64,000 nucleotides of DNA from Flavobacteriales bacterium (GTDB lineage: Bacteria; Bacteroidota; Bacteroidia; Flavobacteriales_F; PHOS-HE28), in assembly GCA_030584065.1 (NCBI GenBank), contig CP129489.1:2895497-2959496 (forward strand). Reading direction: 5' to 3'. Under the pieces are notes generated by a model. That model was not told the origin of the DNA, did no database searches, and worked only from the letters and a program-made list of their open reading frames with translations. Every line of letters starts with the position of its first letter. Within the stretch, counting starts at the first letter, position 1. Positions 20,775 through 28,043 of the stretch are shown here, one piece after another. Made by a program: the position numbers and the translations under genes.

Positions 20775-21362
20775 TCAGATGCGCTGGGCGATCTCGCTGA
20801 GCGGCTTGCGCGAGCGCGGCGTGCGCTCCCGCGTGAGGAATGGCTCGGGCAGGCTGTCCGCATCTCCCAGGCGACCCAGCACCAGCAGGCAGATGAGGCC
20901 CTCCTCCGCGGTGTTGATGCCCAGCGCCTCGTTCGCGGCCGCGTGGTTGAAGCCGCCCAGCAGATGGCCGTAGATGCCCATGGCGGTGGCCTGCGCCAGG
21001 AGGTTGCCCACGGCCATGCCGGTGTCAAAGGCCCAAGTGGCGTTGGGCGCCTGGTTCCGCGCGTGGAGCTTCATGCCACTGATGGCGATCACTGCCGCGG
21101 CATTCGGGGCCCAAGGCTGGTTGCCCGTGGAGAGCGTGGCGCGCAAGGCATCGAAAGCTACCGAACCGCGATGCGCGTAACGGAAGCGCCAGGGCTGCTC
21201 ATTCATGCTGCTCGGCGCCCAATGGGCGGCCTCGACCAGGGTGAGCAGCTCATCGTCCGTGAGCGGCTCACTGGTGAAGGCGCGCGGGCTGAAACGCCGA
21301 CGGATCAGCGGAAGCACATCGTGCTCGGTGCGCGCTTCCTTGAGTTCGAGGGTGGGGTTCAT
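20775..21362 (-). CDS. Nitroreductase-family FMN oxidoreductase
   Basis: A 195-residue NADPH/FMN nitroreductase-like enzyme. The N-terminal FMN phosphate-binding region is IRRRFSPRAFTSEPL, followed by LLTLVEAAHWAPSSMNEQPWRF, the usual family signature. The middle has DTGMAVGNLLAQATAMGI and the end LICLLVLGRLGD. Typical members reduce nitroaromatics, quinones or unsaturated carbonyl compounds. It is encoded between the exported pirin (50 bases upstream) and YceI (56 bases downstream) on the same strand. The physiological substrate cannot be told. Confidence 0.92.
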   Translation of the reverse strand: MNPTLELKEARTEHDVLPLIRRRFSPRAFTSEPLTDDELLTLVEAAHWAPSSMNEQPWRFRYAHRGSVAFDALRATLSTGNQPWAPNAAAVIAISGMKLHARNQAPNATWAFDTGMAVGNLLAQATAMGIYGHLLGGFNHAAANEALGINTAEEGLICLLVLGRLGDADSLPEPFLTRERTPRSRKPLSEIAQRI

Positions 21363-21412
21363 AGGGTATAATCAGGTTCATTGCAACGGTATTGGCGAGG
21401 CATGCCTCGCCG

Positions 21413-22288
21413 CTACAGTTGCATCGGGACATCCTGGAGCAGGATCTCCGCTCCGTTCGGGCCCGCCTCCACGCTCAGCGCATCGGTGTCCCAAACGCCC
21501 AGCGCGTCGCGCTTGCCGAGGGGCTGCCCGTTGATGGTGGTGCTGCCCTCGATCACGAATGCGTACACCCCGTTGCCGGTGCGCTTCACGGCGTAGCTGG
21601 TCTTCTTGTTCGCGTCGAACTTCCCGATGTGGAACCAGGCGTCCTGGTGGATCCACACGCCGGCGTCATCGGGGCTCGGCGAGAGCACCTGCTGCCATTT
21701 GTTCACGCGGTCCTTCGGGTCCAGCGTCAGCTGCTGGTAGCGGGGCGTCACCTGCCGCTTCTTGGGGAAGAGCCAGATCTGCAGGGTGTTCGCGTCGCGG
21801 TCGTTGTACGGGTTGAACTCGCTGTGCAGGATGCCCGTGCCGGCGCTCATCACCTGCACATCGCCCGCGTGGATGATGCTGGTGTTGCCCATGCTGTCCT
21901 TGTGCTGCAGCGCGCCCTTCAGGGGGATCGTGATGATCTCCATGTTGTCGTGCGGGTGCGTGCCGAAGCCCTTCCCGGCGGCGATGATGTCGTCATTCAT
22001 CACGCGCAGCACGCCGAAGTGCATGCGGGTGGGGTCGTACCAGTTGGCGAAGCTGAAGCTGAAGTTGGCCTTCAGCCAGCCGTGGTCGGCGGTGCCGCGC
22101 TCGCTGGCGCGGTGCAATACCATGTTGCCCATGCGTTCAGGGGGTGTTGGCGGGAGGTGGTCGAAGCCCACCGGCTCCAGCGGTTTGATCTCGTCGATGT
22201 CGTTCTGCATCAGCTGGGCGGCAGCCGTGCCGCTCACGAGCATGCCTGTGCCCAGAAGGCTCTTGCGGAGGAAATCCTTGCGGTCCAT
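21413..22288 (-). CDS. Pirin-family protein with N-terminal export signal
   Basis: A 291-residue bicupin. After the first 52 residues it has the pirin core: HGWLKANFSFSFANWYDPTR, MHFGVLRVMNDD, GFGTHPHDNMEIITIPLKG with metal-binding His residues, QVMSAGTGILHSEFN, and a C-terminal cupin. Pirins bind iron or another metal; some are quercetin dioxygenases, others regulators. The N-terminus MDRKDFLRKSLLGTGMLVSGTAAAQ looks like a Tat- or Sec-type signal, so this copy is probably periplasmic, while its neighbour (22304-23026) lacks the signal. The two are closely similar and 15 bases apart, so a tandem duplication is likely. Confidence 0.9.
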   Translation of the reverse strand: MDRKDFLRKSLLGTGMLVSGTAAAQLMQNDIDEIKPLEPVGFDHLPPTPPERMGNMVLHRASERGTADHGWLKANFSFSFANWYDPTRMHFGVLRVMNDDIIAAGKGFGTHPHDNMEIITIPLKGALQHKDSMGNTSIIHAGDVQVMSAGTGILHSEFNPYNDRDANTLQIWLFPKKRQVTPRYQQLTLDPKDRVNKWQQVLSPSPDDAGVWIHQDAWFHIGKFDANKKTSYAVKRTGNGVYAFVIEGSTTINGQPLGKRDALGVWDTDALSVEAGPNGAEILLQDVPMQL

Positions 22289-22303
22289 GGCGATGGGTTG
22301 GGT

Positions 22304-23026
22304 TCAGTTCAGTTGCATCGGCACTTCCATCAACAACAGCTCGACTCCGTTGTTCCCGGCCTTCACATCGAAACCGGCCGCATCCCAGAGGCCGAAGCCG
22401 TCGCGGCGCTCCAGTTCCTGGCCATTCACCGTGGCGCTGCCCTCGATCACGAAGGCATAGACGCCGTTGCCGGGCCGCTTCAACGCATAGGACGCGCCTT
22501 GTCCCGCGTCGAACCGCCCCAGGTGGAACCAGGCATCCTGGTGGATCCATACGCCGGCATCGTCCGCGTTGGGCGAGACGATCTGCTGGAAGCGGTTGCG
22601 GCGCGCCTCCGGGTCGAGGGTGATCTGGTCGTAGCGCGGCGCCACGTTGCGCTTGTTGGGGAAGACCCAGATCTGCAAAAAGCGCGTGAGCCGGTCGCGG
22701 TTCAGGTTCTTCTCGCTGTGCGTGATGCCGCTGCCGGCGCTCATCACCTGGATGTCGCCGTGGCGGATCACCTGCGTGTTGCCCATGCTGTCCTTGTGCT
22801 CCAGATCGCCCTCCAACGGGATGGAGATGATCTCCATGTTGTCGTGCGGGTGCGTGCCGAAGCCCATGCCCGGCGCTACGGTATCATCATTCAGCACGCG
22901 CAGGGCTCCGAAGTGCATGCGCTCCGGATCGTAGTAGTGGCCGAAGCTGAAGGTGTGGTAGGTGTCCAGCCAGCCGTGGTTCGCATGCCCGCGGGTGGTG
23001 GCTTTGTGCAGGACGGTGTTGGTCAT
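22304..23026 (-). CDS. Pirin-family protein, cytoplasmic
   Basis: A 240-residue bicupin with the full pirin motif set: HGWLDTYHTFSFGHYYDPER, GFGTHPHDNMEIISIPLEG, HGDIQVMSAGSGITHSEKN, and the C-terminal DDAGVWIHQDAWFHLGRFD. The metal ligands (two His and one Glu in the HPHDNME stretch, one His in ITHSE) are intact. The start is at 23026 (MTNTVLHKATT); the long upstream extension of the frame is not supported and runs through the promoter. It is the first gene of the four-gene operon and has an exact -7 box at 23067-23074, overlapped by a 24-bp palindrome. Its close paralogue downstream carries an export signal. Confidence 0.93.
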   Translation of the reverse strand: MTNTVLHKATTRGHANHGWLDTYHTFSFGHYYDPERMHFGALRVLNDDTVAPGMGFGTHPHDNMEIISIPLEGDLEHKDSMGNTQVIRHGDIQVMSAGSGITHSEKNLNRDRLTRFLQIWVFPNKRNVAPRYDQITLDPEARRNRFQQIVSPNADDAGVWIHQDAWFHLGRFDAGQGASYALKRPGNGVYAFVIEGSATVNGQELERRDGFGLWDAAGFDVKAGNNGVELLLMEVPMQLN

Positions 23027-23066
23027 GGCGGCTTCGCCTAGGTGAATGGGATCAACCTTGATGGCG

Positions 23067-23074
23067 CAAATATA
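23067..23074 (-). promoter_or_regulatory. -7 box TATATTTG of the pirin operon
   Basis: The minus strand reads TATATTTG, an exact TAnnTTTG match, 40 bases before the pirin ATG at 23026. The box overlaps the palindrome 23068-23091. No -33 TTG is seen at the standard spacing. Confidence 0.6.
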
Positions 23075-23091
23075 TTCCATGGAAAATATTT
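23068..23091. promoter_or_regulatory. Near-perfect 24-bp palindrome, candidate operator
   Basis: The bases AAATATATTCCATGGAAAATATTT form a 24-bp palindrome broken only by one mirrored A/T position; the inner TTCCATGGAA is perfect. It covers the -7 box of the pirin operon and lies in the divergent gap before the CoA-transferase gene, where a dimeric repressor could block transcription. It is strikingly AT-rich against its surroundings. No regulator gene is adjacent. Confidence 0.55.
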
Positions 23092-23204
23092 CGGCGCGAC
23101 TCCCTCGCCAAAAAGCCTGAATGGCCGGTTCGGTACCCGGGCACGCCTCGGGATTGTTGCTGGTGGCCCTATGGCCTTGCCGCCCTGGGCCCGACCTTCG
23201 TGGC

Positions 23205-24497
23205 ATGTCCCTCCCCTGGATGTCCGCCTCTGAGGCCGTGCGCTTGGTGAACAACGGCGACCGCGTCTTCATCCACGGCAGCGCCGCCACCCCCGTGCGC
23301 CTGGTGCATGCCCTGTTGGACCGCCATGCCGAGCTGCACGATGTGGAGCTCACCGCCATCAGCACCTTCGGCGACCTCGGCTTCGACCGCCCCGAGGTAC
23401 AGGGACCCTTCTACCTGAACGCGCTCTTCGTCAGCGCCAACATGCGCAGCACGGTGGATGGGCCTTACGGCGATTACGTGCCCGTCTTCCTGAGCGAGAT
23501 TCCCCGCCTCTTCGAGAAGGGCATCCTGCCGCTCGACGTGGCATTGGTGCATGTGTCGCCGCCCGATCGCCACGGCTTCTGCTCCCTGGGCGTGAGCGTG
23601 GACGTGGCGCGCAGCGCCATGCGCAACGCCCGCACCGTGATCGCGCAGGTGAACCCGAACATGCCCCGCACCCTCGGCGACGGCCATGTGCACATCAGCC
23701 GCTTCGCCGCGTTGGTGGAGGTGAACGACTCGCTGCCCGAGGTGGACTATGCCGCGCAGATCGGCCCCAAAGAGCGCCGCGTGGCGGAGCTCGTGAGCGC
23801 CTTGGTGGAGGATGGCAGCACCTTGCAGCTGGGCATCGGCGCCATCCCCGACGCCATCCTGGGCGCATTGGGCGGCCACAAGGACCTGGGCATCCACACC
23901 GAGATGTGCTCCAACGGCATCATCGACCTGGTGCGCAGCGGCGTGGTCACCAACAAGTTCAAGAAGAAGCACCGCGGCAAGGTGGCCACCGCCTTCGCCT
24001 TCGGCATGCGCCGCCTCTACGACCTGGTGGACGACAACCCCTTCTTCACCTTCCTCGACGCGCAGTACGTGAACGATACCAAGGTGATCCGCGAGAACCC
24101 CAAGGTGGTGGCCGTCAATAGCGCCATCGAGGTGGACCTCACCGGCCAGGTGTGCGCGGACAGCATCGGCACCTACCAGTTCAGCGGCGTGGGCGGGCAG
24201 ATGGACTTCATGCGCGGGGCGGCGTTGAGCGAGGGCGGCAAGCCCATCATCGCCCTGTGCAGCACCACCGGCAAGGGCGCCAGCAAGATCGTGCCCTTCC
24301 TGAAGCAGGGCGCCGGCGTGGTCACCACCCGGGCCCACGTGCACTACGTGGTCACCGAGCACGGTGTGGCCTACCTCTACGGCAAGAACCTGCAGCAGCG
24401 CGCCAAAGCGCTGATCGGCATCGCGGCGCCGGAGCATCGGGAAGGTCTGGAGAAAGCGTATCGGGAGCGGTTCGAGCGGCACGGGATGCACCAGTGA
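23205..24497 (+). CDS. Acetyl-CoA hydrolase / 4-hydroxybutyrate CoA-transferase family protein
   Basis: A 430-residue class-I CoA-transferase-type enzyme. It shows IHGSAATPVRLVHAL at residues 23-37, VALVHVSPPDRHGFCSLG, LQLGIGAIPDAIL, the catalytic glutamate Glu233 in GIHTEMCSNGI, and FSGVGGQMDFMRGA. Members transfer CoA between acetyl-CoA and organic acids such as 4-hydroxybutyrate or succinate, or hydrolyse acetyl-CoA; the choice cannot be made from sequence. ATG 23205 was chosen over upstream Mets since the first 28 codons of the longer frame look non-coding and GACCTTCG lies 4 bases before it. It is divergent from the pirin operon and lies upstream of dxs. Confidence 0.88.
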   Translation: MSLPWMSASEAVRLVNNGDRVFIHGSAATPVRLVHALLDRHAELHDVELTAISTFGDLGFDRPEVQGPFYLNALFVSANMRSTVDGPYGDYVPVFLSEIPRLFEKGILPLDVALVHVSPPDRHGFCSLGVSVDVARSAMRNARTVIAQVNPNMPRTLGDGHVHISRFAALVEVNDSLPEVDYAAQIGPKERRVAELVSALVEDGSTLQLGIGAIPDAILGALGGHKDLGIHTEMCSNGIIDLVRSGVVTNKFKKKHRGKVATAFAFGMRRLYDLVDDNPFFTFLDAQYVNDTKVIRENPKVVAVNSAIEVDLTGQVCADSIGTYQFSGVGGQMDFMRGAALSEGGKPIIALCSTTGKGASKIVPFLKQGAGVVTTRAHVHYVVTEHGVAYLYGKNLQQRAKALIGIAAPEHREGLEKAYRERFERHGMHQ

Positions 24498-24635
24498 CCG
24501 CTGCTGGCCTTGCTGTTGTGTCCCTTACACAAGGAGTCCAGGTCGTCCCTCGGGCGATGCTCACACGTGCGAAGGCCGTAATTCCAACTCTGGTCAGGCG
24601 TTCGAGCTCCAGCTCCCCCCGAACTTTCAGCCGGT

Positions 24636-24643
24636 TACCTTTG
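24636..24643 (+). promoter_or_regulatory. -7 box TACCTTTG of dxs
   Basis: Exact TAnnTTTG match, 30 bases before the dxs ATG at 24674. The 176-base gap between the CoA-transferase stop and dxs holds no gene. No -33 TTG was found at the normal distance. Confidence 0.55.
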
Positions 24644-24673
24644 TTCCATCTGCTGTCACCAGACCGCCCAGCC

Positions 24674-26614
24674 ATGTCCACCCCCTCGTACCCGCTTCTG
24701 GAGCGCATCCAGTTCCCAGCCGACCTGCGCGCCCTTCCCGAGGAGCAACTGCAGCAGGTGTGCACCGAGCTGCGCGACTTCATCATCGACGTGGTGAGCG
24801 TGAAGGGCGGCCACTTCGGCGCCAGCCTGGGCGTGGTGGAACTGACCGTGGCGCTGCACTACGTGTTCAATACGCCCTACGACCAGCTGGTGTGGGACGT
24901 GGGGCACCAGGCCTACGGGCACAAGATCCTCACCGGCCGGCGCGAGGTGTTCCACACCAATCGCATCTACAAGGGCCTCAGCGGCTTCCCCAAGCGCAGC
25001 GAAAGCGAGTACGACACGTTCGGCGTGGGGCACAGCAGCACCAGCATCGGCGGTGCGCTGGGCATGGCCGTGGCCAGCAAGCTGAAGGGTGAGAAGGACC
25101 GCCAGATGGTGGCCGTGATCGGCGATGGGGCCATGACCGCCGGACAGGCCTTCGAGGCGCTGAACCACGCGGGTGGTGCGGGCACCGACATGCTGGTGGT
25201 CCTGAACGACAACTGCATGAGCATCGACCCGAACGTCGGTGCGCTGAAGGAGTACCTCACGGACATCACCACCAGCCACACCTACAACAAGGTGAAGGAC
25301 GAGGTGTGGAACCTGCTCGGCAAGATGAGCAAGTTCGGTCCGAACGCGCAGAGCATCGTGCAGAAGGTGGAGAACGCCGTGAAGAGCGCGCTGCTGAAGC
25401 AGAGCAACCTGTTCGAGAGCCTCAACTTCCGCTACTTCGGTCCGGTGGACGGCCACGATGTGGACCACTTGGTGAAGGTGATGCGCGACCTGCGCGACAT
25501 CCCCGGCCCGAAGATCCTGCACACGATCACCAAGAAGGGCAAGGGCTACGCACCGGCAGAGGCGGGCAGTCCCACGGTGTGGCACGCGCCGGGCCTCTTC
25601 AACAAGGAGACCGGCGAGATCATCAAGGTGGTGCCCAAGAGCCCGCAGCCGCCCAAGTACCAGGACGTGTTCGGCCACAGCATCGTGGAACTGGCCGAGA
25701 AGAACCCGAAGATCGTGGGCGTCACGCCGGCCATGCCCACCGGCTGTTCATTGAACATCATGATGAAGGCCATGCCCGACCGCGCCTTCGACGTGGGCAT
25801 TGCCGAGCAGCACGCGGTGACCTTCAGCGCAGGCATGGCCACGCAGGGTATGGTGCCCTTCTGCAACATCTACAGCTCCTTCATGCAGCGCGCCTACGAC
25901 CAGGTGGTGCACGATGTGGCGCTGCAGAACCTGAACGTGGTGTTCTGCCTGGACCGCGGCGGCCTGGCCGGTGCCGACGGCCCGACGCACCACGGCAACT
26001 TCGATCTCGCCTACTTCCGCTGCATCCCCAACATGGTGGTGAGCGCCCCGATGAACGAGGAGGAGCTGCGCGACCTGATGTACACGGCCCAGCTGCCGGA
26101 CATGGGACCCTTCAGCATCCGTTACCCGCGCGGCGAGGGCGTGATGACCGAGTGGAAGACGCCCTTCAAGGCCATCAAGGTGGGCACCGGCCGCAAGCTG
26201 CGCTCCGGCACGGACATCGCGGTGCTCTCCATAGGCCACATCGGCAACCTGGCCGCCAAGGGCATCGACGCCCTGGAGGCCGAAGGCTACAGCGTGGCGC
26301 ATTACGACATGCGCTTCGTGAAGCCGATCGACGAGCTGCTGCTGCACGAGGTCTTCAGCAAGTTCAAGCACGTGATCACCGTGGAGGACCACGCCCTGCA
26401 CGGCGGCATGGGCAGCGCGGTGCTCGAGTTCATGGGCGACCATGGCTATGCCGCCCACGTGAAGCGCCTCGCCATCCCCGACAAGTTCATCGAGCACGGC
26501 ACGCAACCCGAGCTGTACCGGGAGTGTGGGATCGATGATGTGGCGGTGGTGGAGGCGGTGAAGGAGATGCTGGGGGAGAAGGGCGTGAAGAAGGGGGTGC
26601 GGGTGAGCGCGTAG
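24674..26614 (+). CDS. dxs: 1-deoxy-D-xylulose-5-phosphate synthase
   Basis: A 646-residue thiamine-diphosphate enzyme that condenses pyruvate and glyceraldehyde 3-phosphate, the first step of the MEP isoprenoid pathway. Signatures: VKGGHFGASLGVVELTVALHY, VWDVGHQAYGHKILTG, the ThDP/Mg motif AVIGDGAMTAGQAFEALNHA, LNDNCMSIDPNVG, KKGKGYAPAE, and the pyrimidine-domain VGIAEQHAVTFSAGMA with the catalytic Glu. The start MSTPSYPLLERIQF follows an exact -7 box. Oddly, a second diverged copy of its last 55 codons lies at 33905-34075, beyond the island, so the present 3' end may have come with that insertion. Confidence 0.97.
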   Translation: MSTPSYPLLERIQFPADLRALPEEQLQQVCTELRDFIIDVVSVKGGHFGASLGVVELTVALHYVFNTPYDQLVWDVGHQAYGHKILTGRREVFHTNRIYKGLSGFPKRSESEYDTFGVGHSSTSIGGALGMAVASKLKGEKDRQMVAVIGDGAMTAGQAFEALNHAGGAGTDMLVVLNDNCMSIDPNVGALKEYLTDITTSHTYNKVKDEVWNLLGKMSKFGPNAQSIVQKVENAVKSALLKQSNLFESLNFRYFGPVDGHDVDHLVKVMRDLRDIPGPKILHTITKKGKGYAPAEAGSPTVWHAPGLFNKETGEIIKVVPKSPQPPKYQDVFGHSIVELAEKNPKIVGVTPAMPTGCSLNIMMKAMPDRAFDVGIAEQHAVTFSAGMATQGMVPFCNIYSSFMQRAYDQVVHDVALQNLNVVFCLDRGGLAGADGPTHHGNFDLAYFRCIPNMVVSAPMNEEELRDLMYTAQLPDMGPFSIRYPRGEGVMTEWKTPFKAIKVGTGRKLRSGTDIAVLSIGHIGNLAAKGIDALEAEGYSVAHYDMRFVKPIDELLLHEVFSKFKHVITVEDHALHGGMGSAVLEFMGDHGYAAHVKRLAIPDKFIEHGTQPELYRECGIDDVAVVEAVKEMLGEKGVKKGVRVSA

Positions 26615-26634
26615 GGCGAAGCCAGTCGCGTTTA

Positions 26635-27588
26635 TCATTCCTTCTTCACTGTTAAAAGCTGACCTAATTTTTTGAAGTTCAGTCCGTCTTGGGCGGCCCG
26701 TACAGAGCCATACCCATCTGGACTAAGAGACCACTTGTACAGGGCTTCCCTGTACTCGTATTCCATCTTGGCCAGGCTCACCCCTCGCCTGAAGTTGAAT
26801 ACTGAAGCAGGAGGTGTTGATCCTGCTGTTCGATGGAACTTCTCGAAGCGGCGCCTTGCATAGCCGAAGGGGTCCTTGTCCTTGTTGATCAAAGCATGCT
26901 GCAGGAGAATAGCGATCTTCTCAAGGTCCCGATAGTTGCCCGACAGGGGCAGGCTGTCGAGCCAAATGTTGAAAGCTGAATCATCAGCTGGGATCGACTG
27001 CTTGAACAGCATGTTCTCCCAGACAGTGGTGAAGGCAGCAGAGGGCTTCACCCCTTGCTCTTGTAGCGAAGGGAGATAGATTGAGAGTTGATTGATCCGG
27101 TCGAAGAAATCCGGCAGGAGCAGTTGCTCAAGCTCTTCGATGCTCCGGTTCGACGCAAAGACCGGTTGGAAGCGCACGAACTCTTCTCGAGTATCGGGTC
27201 CGACCTTACGGAACCGATACCACCCTGGCGAGCCTTTATGCTCTACTGTTTGTAGTGCGGTCATCAGCTTCTCTTGCACGCGCTTGTTGAGATTATGTAT
27301 CTCGTCAAAGAAGAGCATGCGTGTTCGCTGTGCAGCATGGAAGACCCCGGACTTTTCCGTGTCCGCTCCAGTGAACGCCCCTTTCATGTGACCAAATAGC
27401 TCGCTGAGCGCCATGGTGTCTCCTTCGACACTTGCGCAGTTGAAGTAGGTGGGAGGCGCTTCAAGGACCTTTCCACCGATTTCGTTGATCATCCTGGACT
27501 TCCCAATGCCTCGAGCACCGAGAACGAGGACTGAGAATCGGCCGGGGTTCTTGAAGAAGCTTTCGAGCTCCGTTTTGGCGCTGTCCAT
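26635..27588 (-). CDS. PspF-like minimal sigma-54 activator (bEBP), probable regulator of the divergent operon
   Basis: A 317-residue AAA+ protein of the bacterial enhancer-binding family. The AAA+ domain begins almost at once, with no receiver or sensor domain, as in PspF. Motifs: Walker A GARGIGKS (24-31, unusual for lacking the GTGKE form), the sigma-54 contact loop GAFTGA (70-75), Walker B LFFDE (92-96), the arginine-finger region FFDRINQLSIYLPSLQEQ (161-178) and sensor II LSGNYRDLEK (215-224). Residues 275-314 (REALYKWSL then YGSVRAAQDGLNFKKLGQL) are compatible with a degenerate Fis-type helix-turn-helix. It is visibly AT-richer than neighbouring core genes. It is divergent from the seven-gene operon and converges on dxs with a 20-base gap. 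What signal controls it is unknown. Confidence 0.85.
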   Translation of the reverse strand: MDSAKTELESFFKNPGRFSVLVLGARGIGKSRMINEIGGKVLEAPPTYFNCASVEGDTMALSELFGHMKGAFTGADTEKSGVFHAAQRTRMLFFDEIHNLNKRVQEKLMTALQTVEHKGSPGWYRFRKVGPDTREEFVRFQPVFASNRSIEELEQLLLPDFFDRINQLSIYLPSLQEQGVKPSAAFTTVWENMLFKQSIPADDSAFNIWLDSLPLSGNYRDLEKIAILLQHALINKDKDPFGYARRRFEKFHRTAGSTPPASVFNFRRGVSLAKMEYEYREALYKWSLSPDGYGSVRAAQDGLNFKKLGQLLTVKKE

Positions 27589-27593
27589 CGGTT

Positions 27594-27625
27594 ATGATAA
27601 TATCGCTATGCGATGATAATATCAT
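27594..27625. promoter_or_regulatory. Two tandem GATAATATC palindromes, candidate activator sites
   Basis: GATAATATC occurs at 27596-27604 and 27615-27623, 19 bp start to start; the second extends to the palindrome ATGATAATATCAT (27613-27625). They lie just upstream of the sigma-54 activator gene and about 100-135 bp upstream of the expected start of the divergent operon transcript, the usual place for enhancer sites. Autoregulation is also possible. Confidence 0.5.
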
Positions 27626-27704
27626 TCCATTGATTTTCCTGTAGACTGTATAATCGACTGGAATACAAGCTGATAGTCGCGTCGGATTGCTGGCCATGAA
27701 GCTA

Positions 27705-27719
27705 TGGCACGGAGTTGCA
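27705..27719 (+). promoter_or_regulatory. Sigma-54-like promoter, one base short of consensus spacing
   Basis: TGGCAC at 27705-27710 and TTGCA at 27715-27719 match the -24 and -12 elements. Between the invariant GG and GC there are 9 bases rather than 10, which normally weakens or abolishes sigma-54 promoters. It lies 30 bases before the first operon ATG and faces it. The call is tentative. Confidence 0.35.
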
Positions 27720-27749
27720 CGAAAGGGGTTACCACAAGTTACCGAGTCC

Positions 27750-28043
27750 ATGCAACCCCGCATCATCGTCCCCAGCCTGCACGCCGTGCAACGAGCCTAC
27801 GAGCGTGGCATCACCACACCCATGATCCAGGACACACTCCGGTGGGGAAGAAAGCTACATCGCCAAGGCATGCGGTTCCATGTCATGCTTAGACGATGCA
27901 TCCCGCCTGGCCTTGATGAGCGCTATGCGAAGCGCTTGGTGAACGTGACCGTGGTGATCGCCATGGATGAGACCATCGTAACCGTGTACCGCAACCCCAA
28001 GGCTCTCTATCGCATCAAGCGCAAAAGCAAGAGACTCCTATGA
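27750..28043 (+). CDS. DUF4258-like small protein
   Basis: A 97-residue protein starting MQPRIIVPSLHAVQRAYERGI. The order of a His followed by a basic helix (HAVQRAYERGITTPMIQDTL), then strands (RFHVMLRRC, LVNVTVVIAMDETIVTVYRN) fits the DUF4258 fold, related to RelE/BrnT-type small RNases; the activity of DUF4258 proteins is unknown. An in-frame Met lies 21 codons upstream, but 27750 places the domain at the N-terminus. Its stop overlaps the glycosyltransferase start (ATGA at 28040), so it is the first gene of the operon. No partner antitoxin is evident. Confidence 0.7.
   Translation: MQPRIIVPSLHAVQRAYERGITTPMIQDTLRWGRKLHRQGMRFHVMLRRCIPPGLDERYAKRLVNVTVVIAMDETIVTVYRNPKALYRIKRKSKRLL

Noticed and set aside
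27696..28043. Longer form of the DUF4258 protein starting about 21 codons earlier
   Set aside because: The extra residues are not domain-like and would put the sigma-54-like promoter inside the coding region; the 27750 start was preferred, though not certain.
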